NCBI RefSeq assembly: GCF_900129275.1 | Contig: NZ_FQUX01000007.1 | Span: 124,001-188,000 of the forward strand | Direction: 5' to 3' | DNA: 64,000 nt | From: Arenibacter palladensis | Lineage (GTDB): Bacteria; Bacteroidota; Bacteroidia; Flavobacteriales; Flavobacteriaceae | Shown: piece after piece, positions 29,383 to 37,829 of the stretch | Numbering within the stretch: the stretch's first letter is position 1 | Layout: each line of letters starts with the position of its first letter | Notes under the pieces: model-generated | Database searches by the model: none | The model's input: only the letters and a program-made list of their open reading frames with translations | What the model was told of the DNA's origin: nothing | Program-made: the position numbers and the translations under genes

Positions 29383-30783
29383 ATGTTTGCAAAGGAGGAA
29401 TATTGTACAAGAAGGGAAAAATTAAGGGAATTGCTGGGCGATGGATTGATCCTATTCCTAGGAAATGAAGAAAGTGGAATAAACTTTGAACATAACACCT
29501 ATCCCTATAGGCAGGATAGTTCCTTTATTTATTTTTTTGGGCTTCAAGTGCCTGGATTGCACGCGGTAATTGATTTGGATGAGGGCAAGGAGGTTATTTT
29601 TGGGAATAATTTATCCATTGATGATATTGTATTTACAGGACCTATAGAATCCTTGGAAGAGCAGGCCCATAAGGTAGGGGTAGCCAGTGTAAATCCTATT
29701 GATAGTCTTGATGCTTATATAGGTGAAGCTATATCCAAGGGGAGGAAGATCCACTATTTGCCGCCTTATCGTCCGGAACATATTTTGAAATTATCCCAGT
29801 TGTTGAATTTATCGGCTAAGGAGGTTTCAAAAAAAGTATCTACCGATTTGATAAAGGCCGTAGTAAAACTAAGGTCCATAAAGTCCAACGCGGAGATCTT
29901 GGAGATTGAAAAAGCCGTGAACACAACTGTGGAAATGCAGTATAAGGCTATGGAGATCGCTGAAGCGGGAATGACCGAGGCGGATTTGTTCGGTGCGGTT
30001 CAAAATATAGCCATGGCCAACGGAAATAACACCTCATTTCCTTCCATAGTAACGATAAACGGCCAAATACTTCATAATCATTATAGGGGGAATCTCTTAA
30101 AAGAGGGAGATATGGTCCTATGCGACTGTGGTGCGGAAAACTTCTCAGGATATGCCGGGGACCTTACTCGCACCTTTCCTGTAAACAAGACCTTTAGCGT
30201 TAAACAGAAAGAAATTTATGATATAGTTTATAGTTCTTATAAAACTGCTGTTGGAATGCTCAAGCCCAAACAGTTATTTAGGGATGTGCATCTTGCTGCA
30301 TGTAAAGAAATAGTGCTGGGCCTAATTGATTTGGGGTTAATGAAGGGCGACGCGGATAAGGCCGTGGAGGCGGGCGCCCATACCTTGTTTTTTCAATGTG
30401 GATTGGGGCATATGATGGGGCTGGATGTCCATGACATGGAGAACTTGGGAGAGCAATATGTTGGGTACACCGATGACCTACATCAGAGTAAGGAATTTGG
30501 GTTTAAATCCCTTCGTATGGGCAGGGCTTTGGAAGAAGGAATGGTCTTAACCGTAGAACCGGGAATTTACTTCATTCCAGAACTTATAGAGCTTAGAAAG
30601 AGCGAGAATAAATACTTTGAATTTGTCAATTATGATAAATTGGAAGAATACAAAAGCTTTGGCGGAATCCGCGTGGAGGACGATTTCCTAATAACAGAAA
30701 ATGGTAGCCGTTTGTTGGGGGCCAAGCTCCCTACTACCTCTATGGAAATAGAAGATTTTAGAATTTCCAAAACCCGGCTTTAG
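29383..30783 (+). CDS. M24B family Xaa-Pro aminopeptidase
   Basis: A 466-residue cytosolic metallopeptidase that removes the first residue from peptides with proline in second position. The N-terminal AMP_N domain (about 1-170) shows YFFGLQVPGLHAVIDL. The pita-bread catalytic domain has metal ligands D248 and D260 (LCDCGAENFSGYAGDLTRTF), His in GLGHMMGLDVHD, Glu in VEPGIYF and Glu in RVEDDF. No signal peptide is present, so it should act on imported peptides. It lies 84 bases after the DPP-IV-type gene on the same strand and is followed by a terminator, suggesting a two-gene unit. Together they can dismantle proline-rich peptides that ordinary aminopeptidases leave behind. Confidence 0.93.
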   Translation: MFAKEEYCTRREKLRELLGDGLILFLGNEESGINFEHNTYPYRQDSSFIYFFGLQVPGLHAVIDLDEGKEVIFGNNLSIDDIVFTGPIESLEEQAHKVGVASVNPIDSLDAYIGEAISKGRKIHYLPPYRPEHILKLSQLLNLSAKEVSKKVSTDLIKAVVKLRSIKSNAEILEIEKAVNTTVEMQYKAMEIAEAGMTEADLFGAVQNIAMANGNNTSFPSIVTINGQILHNHYRGNLLKEGDMVLCDCGAENFSGYAGDLTRTFPVNKTFSVKQKEIYDIVYSSYKTAVGMLKPKQLFRDVHLAACKEIVLGLIDLGLMKGDADKAVEAGAHTLFFQCGLGHMMGLDVHDMENLGEQYVGYTDDLHQSKEFGFKSLRMGRALEEGMVLTVEPGIYFIPELIELRKSENKYFEFVNYDKLEEYKSFGGIRVEDDFLITENGSRLLGAKLPTTSMEIEDFRISKTRL

Positions 30784-30848
30784 GAATTTTATTTTGTGAG
30801 GCCGGTATTTCAGAAACCGTTGGCTCAGTGAAATGTCAATATAGTAGG

Positions 30849-30874
30849 AACCCCGCATTTTTGGCGGGGTTTTA
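30849..30874 (+). terminator. Terminator downstream of Xaa-Pro aminopeptidase
   Basis: A 7-bp GC-rich stem (ACCCCGC / GCGGGGT) with a short T-rich loop is followed by TTTTA. It lies 66 bases after the stop at 30783. Confidence 0.75.
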
Positions 30875-31067
30875 TCGTTATTACCCCTCTGCACTTTGGT
30901 TCAACTTCTGATGGGAGATCATTACTCGCGCTAGGTCGGTATTATATTTAAAAAACTCGGAGAAGTCAAAAAAAACAGAAAATTGAAATTTGTTTATTTT
31001 GAATCATAGGGAATAAACGGCTTATTCCCTAGGCGAAATATGATAATCCCCTGATGATTTGGTGCGT

Positions 31068-31090
31068 AAAATAGTATGATGACTTGCTAA
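31068..31090 (+). promoter_or_regulatory. Regulon motif copy 7 (upstream of DHDPS-family gene)
   Basis: The plus strand reads AAATAGTAT, eight bases, GCTAA, a perfect match. It ends 60 bases before the ATG at 31151, close enough to be promoter-proximal. Confidence 0.65.
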
Positions 31091-31150
31091 TTTTTGCGAT
31101 AGTTACTTTCGTGTTATCATCTATTTTTGTTTTTTAAAACAATATTTATC

Positions 31151-32050
31151 ATGATAAAATGGGAAGGCGTAATGCCAGCAGTAACAACCAAGTTCACTGA
31201 GGATGATCAGCTAGATCTTGCGATGTTTGAAAAAAATATAAGAGCTCAAATGGAAGCTGGCGTTAACGGGATTATCCTAGGAGGAACCCTAGGGGAGGCC
31301 AGCACTCTAAAACCCGAAGAAAAGGAAACTCTTATTAAGACTACCTTGTCTATTACGGAACAAAAAATTCCGGTAATTATCAATATTGCCGAGCAGACTA
31401 CCGAGGGTGCCATTGCCGTGGCCCAACATGCAGAATCTATTGGGGCCAATGGATTAATGCTTTTGCCTCCAATGAGATATAAGGCCACGGATTTTGAGAC
31501 CGTAACTTATTTTACGGCGATTGCCAATAGTACTTCCTTGCCGATAATGATTTACAACAACCCTGTGGATTATAAAATAGAAGTAACTCTGGATATGTTC
31601 GAGGAGCTAATAAAATGTGATAATATTCAGGCGGTAAAGGAATCCACAAGGGATATAACCAATGTAATCCGAATTAAGAACCGTTTTGGCGATCGCTTAA
31701 AAGTTCTGACCGGTGTGGATACCCTTGCTTTGGAAAGTTTGGTAACAGGTGCAGACGGATGGGTAGCCGGATTGGTTTGTGCCTATCCCGCAGAAACAGT
31801 TGCTATTTATAATTTGGTAAAAGCCGCTAAGGTTGATGAAGCTATGAAGATCTATCGCTGGTTTATGCCTCTATTGGAGTTGGATATTAGTCCACAATTG
31901 GTACAAAACATTAAATTGGCGGAAGTAGCGACGGGTATTGGAACCGAAAATGTAAGAGCCCCAAGATTGCCCTTGCAAGGAGCAGAAAGGGAACGTGTTT
32001 TAAAAATAATAGATACCGCCATGAAGAACAGGCCTATTTTGCCAGCCTAA
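31151..32050 (+). CDS. Dihydrodipicolinate synthase-family lyase/deaminase
   Basis: A 299-residue TIM-barrel class I aldolase-type enzyme of the DapA/NanA superfamily. I start it at the ATG at 31151 (MIKWEGVMPAVTTKF). The Schiff-base Lys is K163 (AVKESTRD) and the catalytic Tyr is Y135 (IMIYNNP). The ketoacid-binding region reads GGTLGEAST. It is unlikely to be the lysine-pathway enzyme, given its context and the altered GTTGE motif. Related proteins include N-acetylneuraminate lyase and the 1-pyrroline-4-hydroxy-2-carboxylate deaminase of hydroxyproline catabolism. The two proline-specific peptidases next door and the shared regulon motif make the deaminase role plausible, but this is inference: no other hydroxyproline genes are in the window. 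Confidence 0.85.
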   Translation: MIKWEGVMPAVTTKFTEDDQLDLAMFEKNIRAQMEAGVNGIILGGTLGEASTLKPEEKETLIKTTLSITEQKIPVIINIAEQTTEGAIAVAQHAESIGANGLMLLPPMRYKATDFETVTYFTAIANSTSLPIMIYNNPVDYKIEVTLDMFEELIKCDNIQAVKESTRDITNVIRIKNRFGDRLKVLTGVDTLALESLVTGADGWVAGLVCAYPAETVAIYNLVKAAKVDEAMKIYRWFMPLLELDISPQLVQNIKLAEVATGIGTENVRAPRLPLQGAERERVLKIIDTAMKNRPILPA

Positions 32051-32090
32051 AAAGATTGGTAGGTAAGGTTTGTTTGGTATAACAAGAATA

Positions 32091-32123
32091 AAAAGGTTTC
32101 CAATCTCTTGGAAGCCTTTTTTA
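32091..32123. terminator. Bidirectional terminator between convergent DHDPS-family and sulfatase genes
   Basis: A 13-bp stem (AAAAGGTTTCCAA / TTGGAAGCCTTTT, one G-U pair) with a 4-base loop has A- and T-runs on either side. It sits between two converging stop codons. Confidence 0.8.
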
Positions 32124-32161
32124 CTTTTCCAAAGTTTGGTAAAAGTTGAATGGCATCCTGA

Positions 32162-33613
32162 TTAATTGTTCTTTTTTTCGGTGGCCTCATAAGACTCGTG
32201 ACCCGTGGAGCCGCTTCCCAAAATATCATGCCTTTTCTTAGGGACTTGGTTTCTGTGCTTCCCGATAATTTCTGCATATTCCGGTTTGTCAATGGCGTTA
32301 TACCATTCATGCGGGTCTACTTTATGGTCGTAAAACTCTTCAGTCCTATCGTTGTACTGTATAAAACGATACTGCTCCGATATAATGGCATAGTTGCCAG
32401 GCCCAAAACAGGTTCTGGCATAATGCGGCCATTCTGCGTCTAAATCTTTTAATAGTGGTACTAAGGAATTGCCTTCGTGCTTTGGATCGGGTTTTAGATG
32501 GCATAATTCGAGCAAAGTAGGGTAGATGTCCATTAATTGTACTGGCTTGGTAACAACTTTCCCTTCAGGAATATCGGGTCCCATAATGATCATAGGTACT
32601 CTTGCCCCGTCTTCCCATAGGCTGCGTTTGGCAAAGCGTTCTTTTTCGCCCAAATGAAATCCGTGATCGCTGAACAAAACAACATAAGTATTGTCTCCAT
32701 AATCGCCATTATCCAATGCGTCGAGCACCCGGCCTACCTGCTCATCCACAAAACTTACACAGGCCAAATAAGACTGTACAAGAGGTTTCCACTCTTCATT
32801 TTCAACGACCCACTCAAAAGCTGGTGAAACATGTTTCAGACGAGTTATATCGATGCCATACGGAGAGATATCATCTAGGTCGCCAGTGATTGTTTTGGGT
32901 AGTTGCAAAGATTCCAAAGGATACATATCGAACCACTTTTGGGGAGCAAATTGAGGCACATGTGGTCGGTAGAATCCAACGCCCATCCAGAATGGCTGGT
33001 CCTGCTTTTCTGTCAATTTTTTCTCCGCCCAACTGGCAATTTCATAATCGGGCATCTGATCATCACGTTCCGGGTAAACGCCCCAATCCCATAATGGATG
33101 TCCGGGATATGTGCTTATCTTTTGTTCGGGCATGGGGCCAAAGCCTCCAAATTGCCCTGCATAATTTGGAATATGGGTTTCATTGATTCCTTTCCCGTTA
33201 TGGAAGATCTTTCCTGCAGCAAAGACATTGTAACCTTCCTGTTGAAACCGTTTGGGCATAACTCTATTTTCATTCGCTACGGTGGATTCTACGATATCTG
33301 GATTTAAAAAGTAAATACCAGAGGTACTTGGGTAAAGGGAGGTCATAACACTGGCCCTACTGGGATTGCATACCGGAGCCTGACAATGTGCATTGCTAAA
33401 GAGAACGCCACGTTGCGCCATCCGGTCCATATCGGGCGTTTTGGCCTGTGGATGCCCACCTAAAACACCGATCCAATCGTTTAGGTCATCTATGGCAATA
33501 AAAAGAACGTTGGGCTTATCCTGTTTTTTAGGTTCAATTTTTGACTTTTTATATCCAAATGAGGCTGTTAGGATAATACCAAGTATTAAAATGATATAGT
33601 TGCTTTTTTTCAT
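32162..33613 (-). CDS. Formylglycine-dependent sulfatase (iduronate-2-sulfatase-like, S1 family)
   Basis: A 483-residue exported sulfatase that removes sulfate esters from glycans. A signal segment precedes the start of the alkaline-phosphatase fold (PNVLFIAIDDLNDW; D42 and D43 are metal ligands). The formylglycine motif is C82-N-P-S-R in QAPVCNPSRASVMTS; Cys82 would be converted by an anaerobic or aerobic maturase encoded elsewhere. Downstream motifs are VVLFSDHGFHLGEKERFAK and the C-terminal YNAIDKPEYAEI tail. The architecture and the HCQAPVCNPSR stretch match the iduronate-2-sulfatase-like subgroup. A regulon-type motif with a diverged second half lies 48 bases upstream. Sulfate removal by this enzyme probably exposes the glycan to GH95. 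The exact sulfate position is unknown. Confidence 0.93.
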   Translation of the reverse strand: MKKSNYIILILGIILTASFGYKKSKIEPKKQDKPNVLFIAIDDLNDWIGVLGGHPQAKTPDMDRMAQRGVLFSNAHCQAPVCNPSRASVMTSLYPSTSGIYFLNPDIVESTVANENRVMPKRFQQEGYNVFAAGKIFHNGKGINETHIPNYAGQFGGFGPMPEQKISTYPGHPLWDWGVYPERDDQMPDYEIASWAEKKLTEKQDQPFWMGVGFYRPHVPQFAPQKWFDMYPLESLQLPKTITGDLDDISPYGIDITRLKHVSPAFEWVVENEEWKPLVQSYLACVSFVDEQVGRVLDALDNGDYGDNTYVVLFSDHGFHLGEKERFAKRSLWEDGARVPMIIMGPDIPEGKVVTKPVQLMDIYPTLLELCHLKPDPKHEGNSLVPLLKDLDAEWPHYARTCFGPGNYAIISEQYRFIQYNDRTEEFYDHKVDPHEWYNAIDKPEYAEIIGKHRNQVPKKRHDILGSGSTGHESYEATEKKNN

Positions 33614-34016
33614 GTTTAATAAACTTCATTAAAGAAGGTTGAGGTTATTATGTCTAAACCTAAGACAATTTACGATACTATTTTTCCAATTACATTTTTC
33701 TAAAACGCTTGTTTTTGTCTTAAAGTTATTCTTGTGTTTAATTCTAAATGGTTTTTCCTAAAATTGCATCCGGGCATTGTATTCCATAATATTATTGGGC
33801 ATGTTGTAAAATTGCAAAACAAGTTTAAAAAATATTGTTTCCGTTTGCATCCTGTACTGTACTGTGTATACATTTTTAGGGTTGATAAAGTGCTTAACGA
33901 AAGTCAAGGCAGTACTGTGCAGGATACATATATTTCCCTCAAGGCTTAATTTTGACAGGAATGGTTCCGGTATTGGTTCTAATTTGATAGCGCTAACCCT
34001 TTAAAAGAAAATAAAA
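33614..34016. other. Divergent intergenic region between sulfatase and mutarotase
   Basis: The 403-base spacer holds regulon motif copy 8 (33662-33684) for the sulfatase. Nearer the mutarotase is an imperfect inverted repeat (33848-33867 with 33910-33929, about 15 of 20 positions) containing TACTGTACTG. A 71-codon open frame here starts only with TTG and looks spurious. Confidence 0.5.
33662..33684 (-). promoter_or_regulatory. Regulon motif copy 8 (upstream of sulfatase)
   Basis: On the minus strand this reads AAATAGTAT, eight bases, GTCTT: a perfect first half and a poor second half. It ends 48 bases before the sulfatase start. Confidence 0.5.
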
Positions 34017-34331
34017 ATGATAAGAAAAGCATTTAAAATGAAGGTCTATCCTAGCAGTATAGAGAAGTATACCCAAAGACACAATCCAATATGGAAGGAA
34101 TTGGAAGCGGTGTTAATAGCACATGGGGTTCACAATTACAGCATTTTTTACGATGGTGAAACCCATATCTTGTTTGGATATGCAGAATTGGAATCTGAGG
34201 AAAAATGGAATTCCATTGCCGATACCCAAATTTGTAAGGATTGGTGGGTGCATATGGCAGATCTTATGGAGACCAATGCCGATAACAGTCCGGTTTCTAC
34301 AGATTTAAAAGAGGTCTTTCACTTGGGGTGA
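34017..34331 (+). CDS. L-rhamnose/L-fucose mutarotase family protein
   Basis: A 104-residue cytosolic protein of the RhaM/DUF718 ferredoxin-like fold. These proteins interconvert the alpha and beta anomers of L-rhamnose, and in related members L-fucose. Typical features are FKMKVYPSSIEKYTQRHNPIW near the N-terminus, NYSIFYDGETHILFGYAE in the middle, and the paired Trp in CKDWWVHMADLM. The length is exactly that of the family. Because two alpha-fucosidase-type GH95 genes lie in the same window, an L-fucose role is attractive, but sequence alone does not separate the two sugars. It stands alone between the sulfatase and the FBPase gene, and carries no regulon motif. Confidence 0.9.
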   Translation: MIRKAFKMKVYPSSIEKYTQRHNPIWKELEAVLIAHGVHNYSIFYDGETHILFGYAELESEEKWNSIADTQICKDWWVHMADLMETNADNSPVSTDLKEVFHLG

Positions 34332-34554
34332 AATTTAAAAAATAATCGATCAAGCAAGGAATAATTTGATGGCGTTAAAAAAGTCACTACCTTAATGTTC
34401 AACAAGAATCAACTTAAAATGTTGTTGAAGAAATAGAGGGAGTATGGAATCATAACCAATATTGAAAGTTAAGCCTTCCTGCTCAGTGAAAAAAAAGGAA
34501 TGTTGCCCGCAACTCCATTAAATTAATAAATTCAAGATCCATAAATATTATCTT

Positions 34555-35568
34555 ATGACCAACACAAATCAAAAAAGAACACTAGGCGAGTTTATTTTTG
34601 ACAATCAATCCTCCTTTCCATATTCCACAGGAGAATTGTCAAAATTAATAAATGCCATAAGGCTTGCGGCAAAAATTACCAATCATGAAGTAAACAAGGC
34701 GGGCCTGGTGGATATCTTAGGTGATGCCGGAAATACCAATGTACAGGGTGAGGACCAGCAAAAGCTGGACGTCTATGCCAATGAAAAATTTATTCAGACC
34801 CTTATACAAAGAGGTATAGTATGCGGTATTGCCTCGGAAGAGGAGGAAGATTTTATTGCCGTGAACAGTATTGACGGTAATAATAGCAATAAGTACGTTG
34901 TACTCATCGACCCCTTGGACGGTTCTTCCAATATTGATGTAAATGCTTCGGTAGGTACCATATTTTCTATTTACAGACGGATATCGCCATTGGGCAGTCC
35001 TGTAGAGCTAAGGGACTTTTTGCAACCAGGAAAAAACCAAGTGGCGGCGGGTTATGTCATGTACGGTACTTCTACCATGTTGGTGTTTACGACCGGTAAT
35101 GGGGTAAATGGGTTTACCTTAAACCCTGCTCTGGGTACCTTTTATCATTCCCATCCAAATATGCAGTTCCCGGAAACCGGCAGGATCTATTCCGTTAACG
35201 AGGGAAACTACGTTCATTTTTCCAAAGGGGTAAAGGCTTATATAAAATATTGCCAAAAGGAGGAAGGGGATAGGCCTTACACTTCAAGGTATATAGGTGC
35301 AATGGTTGCGGATTTCCATAGAAATTTAATAAAGGGAGGTATCTATATGTATCCGAGGATTGGACCCAAACAAAATGGTAAATTACGGTTGACATACGAA
35401 TGTAACCCTATAGCTTTTCTAACGGAGCAGGCCAAGGGGAAGGCTACCACCGGGACTAAAAGAATTCTGGATATTGAACCTACAGAATTGCACCAACGGG
35501 AGGCAATATTTTGCGGAAGTGTAAAAATGGTCGAGAAACTGGAAGAGTTTATTTTGAGCGAGGACTAA
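34555..35568 (+). CDS. fbp: Fructose-1,6-bisphosphatase class I
   Basis: A 337-residue cytosolic gluconeogenic enzyme that hydrolyses fructose-1,6-bisphosphate to fructose-6-phosphate. The class I metal and phosphate-binding motifs are clear: [35 protein letters not shown] (the DPLDGSSN signature) and [29 protein letters not shown]. Full length for the family. It begins 223 bases after the mutarotase gene and stands alone. It supports growth on amino acids or three-carbon products, which suits a peptide-degrading locus, but it is a housekeeping gene. Confidence 0.95.
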   Translation: MTNTNQKRTLGEFIFDNQSSFPYSTGELSKLINAIRLAAKITNHEVNKAGLVDILGDAGNTNVQGEDQQKLDVYANEKFIQTLIQRGIVCGIASEEEEDFIAVNSIDGNNSNKYVVLIDPLDGSSNIDVNASVGTIFSIYRRISPLGSPVELRDFLQPGKNQVAAGYVMYGTSTMLVFTTGNGVNGFTLNPALGTFYHSHPNMQFPETGRIYSVNEGNYVHFSKGVKAYIKYCQKEEGDRPYTSRYIGAMVADFHRNLIKGGIYMYPRIGPKQNGKLRLTYECNPIAFLTEQAKGKATTGTKRILDIEPTELHQREAIFCGSVKMVEKLEEFILSED

Positions 35569-35828
35569 GGGTTGAATCAATAATGTTTTGGGATAATTTT
35601 ACTTTAGGCACGCCTAATTTATAAGCCAAGAAAAGTGATTGGTGACCCTGCTTATATAAAGTTATGGTGGCCATACCTTGTATACCTTTGTTTTAGCTTG
35701 AATTTTATTCTACTCAAAAAAATACCTTAGCCTGGCTTAATGCGCATATGTTTCACAAGCTCTTTCTAAACTTAAAAGTTTTCCTAACTTAGGGGTTTGT
35801 TCAAATTAATTAGATAATAAAAGTAAAA

Positions 35829-36845
35829 ATGAAAATAAACGACTCTTTCGATCCCGGCCATTATCAGGCCAATGATAAACGATATGATACTATGCAATAC
35901 CGTCGCTGTGGCAACAGTGGTATTCTTTTACCATTAATTTCATTGGGGCTTTGGCATAATTTTGGTCATACTGATAACCTCGAGATGGGACGCAATCTCT
36001 TGCGAGCCGCTTTCGATAACGGGATTACCCATTTTGACCTTGCCAATAATTATGGCCCTCCATATGGAGCAGCGGAAGAAAATTTCGGACGTATTTTTAA
36101 AACGGATTTTCAGCCATATCGTGATGAACTTATTATTTCCAGCAAGGCTGGGTGGGATATGTGGCCTGGACCTTATGGAAATTATGGTTCCCGTAAGTAT
36201 TTGATTGCCTCGGCAAATCAAAGCCTTAAGAGGATGGGACTGGATTATGTAGATATATTTTACCATCACAGACCCGATCCGGAAACTCCGCTCGAAGAAA
36301 CCATGGGAGCTTTGCATCATTTGGTTCAAAGTGGCAAGGCACTATATGCTGGGGTTTCCCAATATCCGGCAGAGCTTACTGCAAAGGCTTCAAAGATCAT
36401 GAAAGACTTGGGTACGCCCTTATTGATCCATCAACCTAGATATAATATGTTCGATCGTTGGGTAGAAGATGGACTGTTGGATGTGTTGAAAGAAGAGGGG
36501 ATAGGCTCCATTGCTTTCTCCCCATTGGCACAAGGCGTATTGACCAAGAAATATTTAAAAGGTATTCCTGAAGATAGTAGGGCAAGCAAGGATGGCCGCT
36601 ATTTGAAGGAAGACCAAATTACACCAGAAGTTTTGGACAAGGTGGGTCGACTAAATAAGCTGGCAGAAAATCGTGGCCAAAGTTTGGCCCAAATGGCCAT
36701 TGCGTGGTTGCTGAAGGATCAACGCATTTCTACGGTACTGGTTGGGGTGAGTCGAACCGAACAATTACTGGATAACTTGGAGGCACTCAAGAATTTAAAT
36801 TTTAGTGAGGCTGAACTAAAGGAGATAGAAAGTATTTTAGGGTAG
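35829..36845 (+). CDS. Aldo/keto reductase (YghZ-like, L-glyceraldehyde-3-phosphate reductase type)
   Basis: A 338-residue cytosolic NADPH-dependent TIM-barrel reductase. The catalytic tetrad is visible: Asp in HFDLANNYG, Tyr in the same motif, Lys in LIISSKAGWDMWPGPYG and His in FYHHRPDPETPLEE. The cofactor-binding end is IAWLLKDQRISTVLVGVSR. The length and the DMWPGPYGNYGSRKYL stretch match the YghZ/Kv-beta-like subgroup, which reduces L-glyceraldehyde 3-phosphate and short aldehydes. A role in handling lactaldehyde from deoxyhexose breakdown is conceivable but unproven. The flavin reductase gene follows 93 bases later. Confidence 0.9.
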   Translation: MKINDSFDPGHYQANDKRYDTMQYRRCGNSGILLPLISLGLWHNFGHTDNLEMGRNLLRAAFDNGITHFDLANNYGPPYGAAEENFGRIFKTDFQPYRDELIISSKAGWDMWPGPYGNYGSRKYLIASANQSLKRMGLDYVDIFYHHRPDPETPLEETMGALHHLVQSGKALYAGVSQYPAELTAKASKIMKDLGTPLLIHQPRYNMFDRWVEDGLLDVLKEEGIGSIAFSPLAQGVLTKKYLKGIPEDSRASKDGRYLKEDQITPEVLDKVGRLNKLAENRGQSLAQMAIAWLLKDQRISTVLVGVSRTEQLLDNLEALKNLNFSEAELKEIESILG

Positions 36846-36938
36846 TGGACAATTCTTAATTTATAGGTCCTATATAAATTGGATTAGTTTGAACAACAAT
36901 TAATTTATTACCTTGATATTTCATAATTAAGTAAAATT

Positions 36939-37619
36939 ATGTCGAAAGCAAATAAGCAATATATTGTTAAGATATTGGAAACCCACTATATTACCCATGA
37001 TGTAAAGCGATTTGTAGTGGAAAGGCCTCCGGATTATGATTTTATTCCGGGGCAGGCGACCGAGGTAGCTATTAATTTACCGGAATGGAAGGACCAATTA
37101 AGGCCCTTTACCTTTACTTCCATTAGGGAACATGGATTCCTTGAATTTATGATCAAGATTTATAATGATCATGAAGGGGTGACCAATATGTTGGGACGAA
37201 CCCACGCCGGGGCGGAACTTATTCTACATGAAGTTTTTGGAGCCATTCAGTATAAGGGGCCAGGCGTTTTTCTCGCCGGTGGAGCTGGTATTACTCCCTT
37301 TATATCCATATTTAGGCATCTATACACTCATAAGAACCTTCACGGTAATAAATTGATCTATTCCAATAAAACATCGGAAGACGTTATTATGGAAGACGAA
37401 TTGCAAAAGATGCTCAATGGTAATTTTGTAAAAATATTTACCCGCGAGAATGTGGTGGGATTTAGGGGAAACAGAATAGATCGAAAATTCCTTATCGAAA
37501 ATATAGCCGACTTTGGACAGAACTTCTATTTATGCGGGCCAAAAAAGTTTGTTCAGAATATAACCGAACTGCTATTTGATCTTGGTGCAACCGCTGAGAC
37601 GGTCATTATTGAAAAATGA
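36939..37619 (+). CDS. Ferredoxin/flavodoxin-NADP reductase-family flavoprotein
   Basis: A 226-residue cytosolic oxidoreductase with an N-terminal FAD-binding beta barrel (LRPFTFTSIREHGFLEFMIK) and a C-terminal NAD(P)-binding domain (FLAGGAGITPFISIFRH, FYLCGPKKFVQNI). No iron-sulfur domain is attached, so it is a stand-alone reductase passing electrons from NAD(P)H to a separate carrier. The size fits the short FNR-like proteins common in Bacteroidota. It may be co-transcribed with the aldo/keto reductase 93 bases upstream; the physiological partner is not identifiable here. Confidence 0.85.
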   Translation: MSKANKQYIVKILETHYITHDVKRFVVERPPDYDFIPGQATEVAINLPEWKDQLRPFTFTSIREHGFLEFMIKIYNDHEGVTNMLGRTHAGAELILHEVFGAIQYKGPGVFLAGGAGITPFISIFRHLYTHKNLHGNKLIYSNKTSEDVIMEDELQKMLNGNFVKIFTRENVVGFRGNRIDRKFLIENIADFGQNFYLCGPKKFVQNITELLFDLGATAETVIIEK

Positions 37620-37829
37620 TATTTTTTTCACTGCTTTGGGATTTCTAATTAAAATCCAAACGTTTTATTTATTACTGTGATACATCCCTTATGCTATTTT
37701 TTTGCATAACTGTATTGCACTCCTTTTTCGGGAATATCAAATTACATCAGGAAAACTTTTATGTAAAATGGTAAAAAGGCTATTTTTAAATGCACTTTTA
37801 TTTACCAATACTTAAACCAAGATTATATT

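Larger units (their letters stand above)
30784..31150. other. Intergenic region between Xaa-Pro aminopeptidase and DHDPS-family gene
   Basis: The spacer contains a terminator (30849-30874), an AT-rich stretch with no coding potential, and regulon motif copy 7 (31068-31090). An in-frame TTG at 31127 extends the downstream frame, but the ATG at 31151 is the better start. Confidence 0.55.

Noticed and set aside
33734-33949. A 71-codon open frame upstream of the mutarotase
   Set aside because: It needs a TTG start, has no family resemblance and lies in the regulatory spacer.
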